Assembly (NCBI GenBank): GCA_013002105.1
Contig: JABDKS010000498.1
Location: 1-17,882, forward strand
Direction: 5' to 3'
Length of the DNA: 17,882 nt
Origin: Pirellulaceae bacterium
Lineage (GTDB): Bacteria; Planctomycetota; Planctomycetia; Pirellulales; Pirellulaceae
Shown here in pieces: positions 15,501-17,882 of the stretch (positions within the stretch are counted from its first letter, which is position 1; every line of letters starts with the position of its first letter). The position numbers and the translations under genes are program-made. Under the pieces are notes generated by a model, which saw nothing but the letters and a program-made list of their open reading frames with translations, was not told the origin of the DNA and made no database searches.

Positions 15501-16231
15501 AGGAGGACCCGATTGGGGTGATTCTGGATCAGAACACTGCGATGTGGAGCCTGCAAATGATGGGCGGTGTCGGGGAAGTTCGCGCGTTCGAATATGAATC
15601 TGGAAAACCGACCTACTTTCGAGTTGTCGCTCTTTTGTCCAATTCGCTCCTGCAAGGTCGACTGATAATCGGTGAAGAAAATTTCCGTCACGTGTTTCCT
15701 GACATCAGCGGTTATCAATTCTTTTTGCTCAGCTGTGATGCCGACAACCAAGATCGCGTGGCGGCGACTTTGGAAGATCGACTGGGTGATGTGGGAATGG
15801 ATGTTTCGGATTCGAAAACCGTTTTGGCCGGAATGCTGGCGGTTCAGAACACCTACCTGCGAACGTTTCAGAGTCTCGGTGCACTCGGTTTGTTGCTTGG
15901 CACAATCGGTTTAGCCATTTCACAACTACGTAGTGTCTTGGAACGGCGACGCGAGCTCGCCGTCATGCGGGCAATCGGTTTTACGCGACAGCGGTTGGCG
16001 ACGGTGGTCATGACCGAGACGGCGTCACTGTTGTTGCTGGGAATCGGATGCGGCGGAATCTGCGCGATGTTGGCAGTGATGCCGTATGCGATACTGAGCG
16101 GATTGAAGCCGCCGGTGTTGGAACCGTTGATGATCGTGTTGGTCATTATCGTTTTCGGATTGTTAGCAGGGCTTGTCGCCGTCCGGCGCGTGCTCAGAAT
16201 GCCATTGATGGACTCGCTGCGACCCGAGTAA
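12578..16231 (+). CDS. Large ABC transporter permease with two FtsX/MacB-type domains
   Basis: An inner-membrane permease of the MacB/LolCDE/FtsX (type VII ABC) superfamily, 1217 residues, topology like YbbP with about ten membrane segments. The first segment is at about 66-88. A large extracytoplasmic domain (about 90-585) follows. The first FtsX domain (about 588-725) contains GTLLAVGWTPRKV. Two more segments lie at about 745-800. A second module starts near 826 (SLASRNASRHPLRSTL) with one segment, an extracytoplasmic part (about 870-1085) and the last FtsX domain (1086-1217, ELAVMRAIGFTRQRL). Type VII transporters usually drive extraction or mechanical movement of periplasmic or membrane substrates. 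No ATP-binding subunit is in the window. The start is uncertain: GTG 12578 has no Shine-Dalgarno, GTG 12677 has GGAAG 13 nt upstream, and ATG 12737 begins just before the first membrane segment. The first 33-53 residues may not exist. Confidence 0.88.
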   Translation: MTNVAHTSILRDLRAEALSFCLSDSQHGSSTIVVNASESTTTAPRVKPLHLVGMILAGIRHNWQVSLAVALGVATATAVIVGALLVGDSMRGSLRGLTIERLGKTESVIVPGSFFDPTAISEQTSAVHPIILFTAGVVESRGDASIAGSIQRAGSVQIIGCDDSFWQLDVTGVVPKKMPRGDQVVLNQSTAAEIGAKIGDRITVRLPIQQAVPADSPLGRRDIQSEGLPRMEVVDILPDRGLGRFAISASQAAPQNVFISRETIGQALDRSGQANALLFDQRIESKDLNIDLADLGLRLERIKRTFPTVGSTQPTTVYDYYSLTSDRLLLPDVVADAVQSDLPSDQLTPVTTYLANAIEKLDGSGEVVATVTYSTISAMDSSADFPLDYTKPAGAQADAIPLVINSWTADRLNAQVGTQLRLEYYEPEVEKGREIARYFDAVVTDIVPITKPAKPYYRSREAVFDESPTIYNDPDLTPNVPGVTDQDSINDWDLPFQLTREVPRADDDYWKEHRLTPKAFLPLDDGERLFGSRFGKTTSLRISRSAADDESVLSKRIRDSLDPYLDDLGWQPIPIKQQQLAASKGTTPFDALFLSLSFFVIFAAVMLIAMLFRLGLIERLRQFGTLLAVGWTPRKVMNLVLGEGLAIAEIGVAMGLLGGVVYAKLVIWALRSWWVGAVTVPFLDFHWTFRSLIIGGMVGWLVAAIALWTTIRSIMKVNARTLLTGRDTDQQSSRQAQSPSPMNKSKLPIVAGVTALLALIIAAVGATAGGQAAAGGFVGGGMMLLIATLISVYAKLRQPKKIGSSPTQLESDDPLDDTSGGNRSHKFTIGSLASRNASRHPLRSTLTIGLMATAAFLIIAITAFRLQPTDRGTGGFNLLAQTAQPIYKDLSDAEFQSDTFGPDAKVLDDARIASMRVRLGQDASCNNLYQASQPTVLGIQESFVAPAGFDWAASPELAQDETPWNRLAIKATGTKEDPIGVILDQNTAMWSLQMMGGVGEVRAFEYESGKPTYFRVVALLSNSLLQGRLIIGEENFRHVFPDISGYQFFLLSCDADNQDRVAATLEDRLGDVGMDVSDSKTVLAGMLAVQNTYLRTFQSLGALGLLLGTIGLAISQLRSVLERRRELAVMRAIGFTRQRLATVVMTETASLLLLGIGCGGICAMLAVMPYAILSGLKPPVLEPLMIVLVIIVFGLLAGLVAVRRVLRMPLMDSLRPE

Positions 16232-16261
16232 TGATGCCAACACCACCCAGGCGGATTCTTC

Positions 16262-16981
16262 ATGCGACAAATCATTGAATCATTGACCGATCCGGCAGAT
16301 CACCTGGCGTTGGATGAATCCGTATTACTGGCGGCTGACGCCGGCGAATTGGGTGAGACAATTCGCGTTTGGCAATTCGACCGTCCGGTCGTCGTTGTAG
16401 GACGATCGACAAAGGTCAACGAAGAAGTCGATCATGCATTCTGCGATCAGCAGGCCATTCCTATTCTTCGTCGCTGCAGCGGTGGTGCCAGCGTGGTGGG
16501 TGGACCAGGTTGTCTGATGTACAGCATCGTCATCAGTCTGGACGTCCATGGGGAACTACGCAAAATCGACGCGGCTCATCGATTCGTCATCAGTCGCGTG
16601 TTGGCAGCGACGCAACAGCAGATTTCCGATGTCGCCTGGCAGGGAACCTGTGACCTGACCTACCGGAACCAAAAATTTTCCGGAAACAGCCTGCGAATTT
16701 CGCGGTCACATTTGATCTACCACGGCACGATTTTGTACGACGCTGATTTAACGCTTCTAGCCGCCTGTCTGCGCAACCCGCCGCGACAACCCGATTATCG
16801 CAGCGGCCGGGATCATCACGAATTTGTCACCAATGTGCCGATCGATCCGGCTGCCCTGTCGGCCGATCTGTACGCCCGGTTCGATGTCGATGAAGTGCCG
16901 CTGAACGAATTGCCAGTCCATCGGATGCAACAGTTGCGAGCCGAAAGGTACGATGTTTCCAGTTGGAACCATCGTCATTAA
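16262..16981 (+). CDS. Lipoate-protein ligase A family protein (biotin/lipoate ligase fold)
   Basis: A cytoplasmic enzyme of the LplA/LipB/BPL fold, which attaches or transfers lipoate or octanoate to lysines of 2-oxoacid dehydrogenase E2 subunits or GcvH. It has 239 residues, short of E. coli LplA (338), which has an extra C-terminal domain, and close to LipM/LipL-type enzymes. The ligand-binding RRCSGG (70-75) is followed by GPGCLMYS (81-88). The lysine motif NQKFSGNSLR (136-145, K138) and H154 in YHGTIL are the conserved catalytic-core elements. C130 in WQGTCDL is the position where octanoyltransferases such as LipM use cysteine, but which cysteine, if any, acts here is unclear. ATG 16262 has a Shine-Dalgarno AGGCGG (16249-16254). 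It lies 30 nt after the permease stop, suggesting co-transcription without an evident functional tie. Confidence 0.85.
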   Translation: MRQIIESLTDPADHLALDESVLLAADAGELGETIRVWQFDRPVVVVGRSTKVNEEVDHAFCDQQAIPILRRCSGGASVVGGPGCLMYSIVISLDVHGELRKIDAAHRFVISRVLAATQQQISDVAWQGTCDLTYRNQKFSGNSLRISRSHLIYHGTILYDADLTLLAACLRNPPRQPDYRSGRDHHEFVTNVPIDPAALSADLYARFDVDEVPLNELPVHRMQQLRAERYDVSSWNHRH

Positions 16982-17048
16982 GCTGCTGGTGCGAAACGAC
17001 CGCCGTACTCTTTGCTAATAACTTACCACCCAAATTTTTTGAGCGATC

Positions 17049-17882
17049 ATGAGTCGAGACACTTTGCAGACGCGTTTAGCCGATTACGGGCAAGAGCAGG
17101 TATTGCGTTATTGGGAAGAATTAACAAGTGATCAACAACAACGACTGCAGTCGCAGATCGACGATCTGGACTTGGACCAGTTGGCCACCTTGATCGCTGG
17201 CGAAGATGAAAAACCTGATTTCGAATCGTTGGCGGCCGCAGCATCACCTCCGCCGGCCGTGCTGGCCGATGGAACGGGCGCGGATTGGACCGATGACGAT
17301 GCGACAAAACGCGGTGAAGTGGCGTTGCGCGCCGGCGAGATTGGCGCGGTGTTGGTCGCGGGAGGGCAGGGCACACGTCTTGGTTTTGACCAGCCCAAAG
17401 GGATGTACCCGATCGGACCGGTATCCGATCGAACGCTGTTTCAGATTTTTGCCGATCGACTACTCGCCATCGGCCAACACTATGGTGTCAGTATTCCGCT
17501 GTACATCATGACGAGCGCAGCAACCGACGCCGAGACACGCGAGTATTTTGAACACAACAATTATTTGGGTTTGAACCGAAACGACGTTCGCATTTTTCAG
17601 CAGGGAACCATGCCGGCGGTTGATTCACAAACTGGAAAACTGTTACTCGCATCGAAGGATTCGCTGGCGCTGAGTCCCGACGGACACGGAGGAACAGTTC
17701 GTGCCCTCGACAAAAGTGGATGCTTGGATGATGCCCATGAGCGCGGCGTGAAGCACTTAGCGTATTTTCAGGTCGACAATCCACTGGTGGCACTTTGCGA
17801 TCCCACGCTGTTGGGACATCACTTGTTAGCCAACAGCGAAATGACATCGCAGGTGGTCCGCAAGCGTTACGCGACCGAAAAG
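17049..17882 (+). CDS. UDPGP-family uridylyltransferase (UAP1-like UDP-N-acetylhexosamine pyrophosphorylase), 3' end missing
   Basis: A cytoplasmic nucleotidyltransferase making UDP-sugars from UTP and a sugar 1-phosphate. The frame from ATG 17049 is open for 278 codons to the window end; eukaryotic UAP1 proteins have about 480-520 residues. The N-terminal helical region includes YWEELTSDQQQRL (21-33), as in eukaryotic UAP1. The nucleotide loop LVAGGQGTRLG is at 102-112 and PKGMYPIG at 116-123, with K117 contacting phosphate. MTS (154-156), FQQG (183-186), PDGHGG (210-215) and the sugar-binding QVDNPL (241-246) follow in family order. This pattern is closer to UDP-GlcNAc/GalNAc pyrophosphorylase than to bacterial GalU or GlmU. 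The sugar specificity is inferred. No strong Shine-Dalgarno is visible. The gene is 67 nt after the lipoate-ligase-like gene. Confidence 0.9.
   Translation, partial: MSRDTLQTRLADYGQEQVLRYWEELTSDQQQRLQSQIDDLDLDQLATLIAGEDEKPDFESLAAAASPPPAVLADGTGADWTDDDATKRGEVALRAGEIGAVLVAGGQGTRLGFDQPKGMYPIGPVSDRTLFQIFADRLLAIGQHYGVSIPLYIMTSAATDAETREYFEHNNYLGLNRNDVRIFQQGTMPAVDSQTGKLLLASKDSLALSPDGHGGTVRALDKSGCLDDAHERGVKHLAYFQVDNPLVALCDPTLLGHHLLANSEMTSQVVRKRYATEK

Overview
The window looks like chromosomal DNA of a planctomycete of the Rhodopirellula/Pirellulales type. This is inferred from gene content: a secreted formylglycine sulfatase beside a secreted SGNH hydrolase, an LptD-like outer-membrane protein with unusual domain spacing, a very large FtsX-type permease, a TolC-like lipoprotein with a long low-complexity tail, and a eukaryote-like UDP-sugar pyrophosphorylase. 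GC content is moderate, genes change strand often, and Shine-Dalgarno signals are weak or absent at most starts. No sequence search was run.

Layout. Positions 1-1103 hold the 3' part of a metallo-beta-lactamase/beta-CASP protein (+). A convergent non-coding stretch of about 470 bp separates it from a secreted SGSH-like sulfatase (-, 1570-3039). Divergent to the sulfatase is a secreted SGNH hydrolase (+, 3185-4030), followed by a structured leader and an LptD/OstA-like outer-membrane protein (+, 4196-7471). A four-unit 15-bp tandem repeat lies before a DgkA-family lipid kinase (+, 7562-7942). That gene meets cutA (-, 7950-8288) end to end over a small hairpin. A strong nested inverted repeat lies between cutA and a periplasmic adaptor of the HlyD/MacA type (+, 8533-9495). 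The adaptor converges on a TolC-like outer-membrane lipoprotein (-, 9508-12324). Divergent from tolC is a 1217-residue ABC permease with two FtsX domains (+, 12578-16231). A lipoate-ligase-family protein follows 30 nt later (+, 16262-16981). The window ends inside a UDPGP-family pyrophosphorylase (+, from 17049).

How the genes fit together. Most of the window concerns the cell envelope: LPS export to the outer membrane (LptD-like), recycling of diacylglycerol or undecaprenol (DgkA-like), and UDP-sugar supply (UDPGP family). An adaptor, an outer-membrane channel and a MacB-like permease could form a tripartite pump, but no ATPase is encoded here. The sulfatase and SGNH hydrolase suggest processing of sulfated and esterified glycans.

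No mobile element, CRISPR array, rRNA or tRNA was recognised. Nothing amounts to a clearly new system. The most unusual signals are the repeat-bearing TolC tail, the LptD-like protein whose OstA segments are split by a proline-rich insert and whose barrel lacks cysteine, the nested palindrome upstream of cutA and the adaptor gene, and the ATPase-less export genes.
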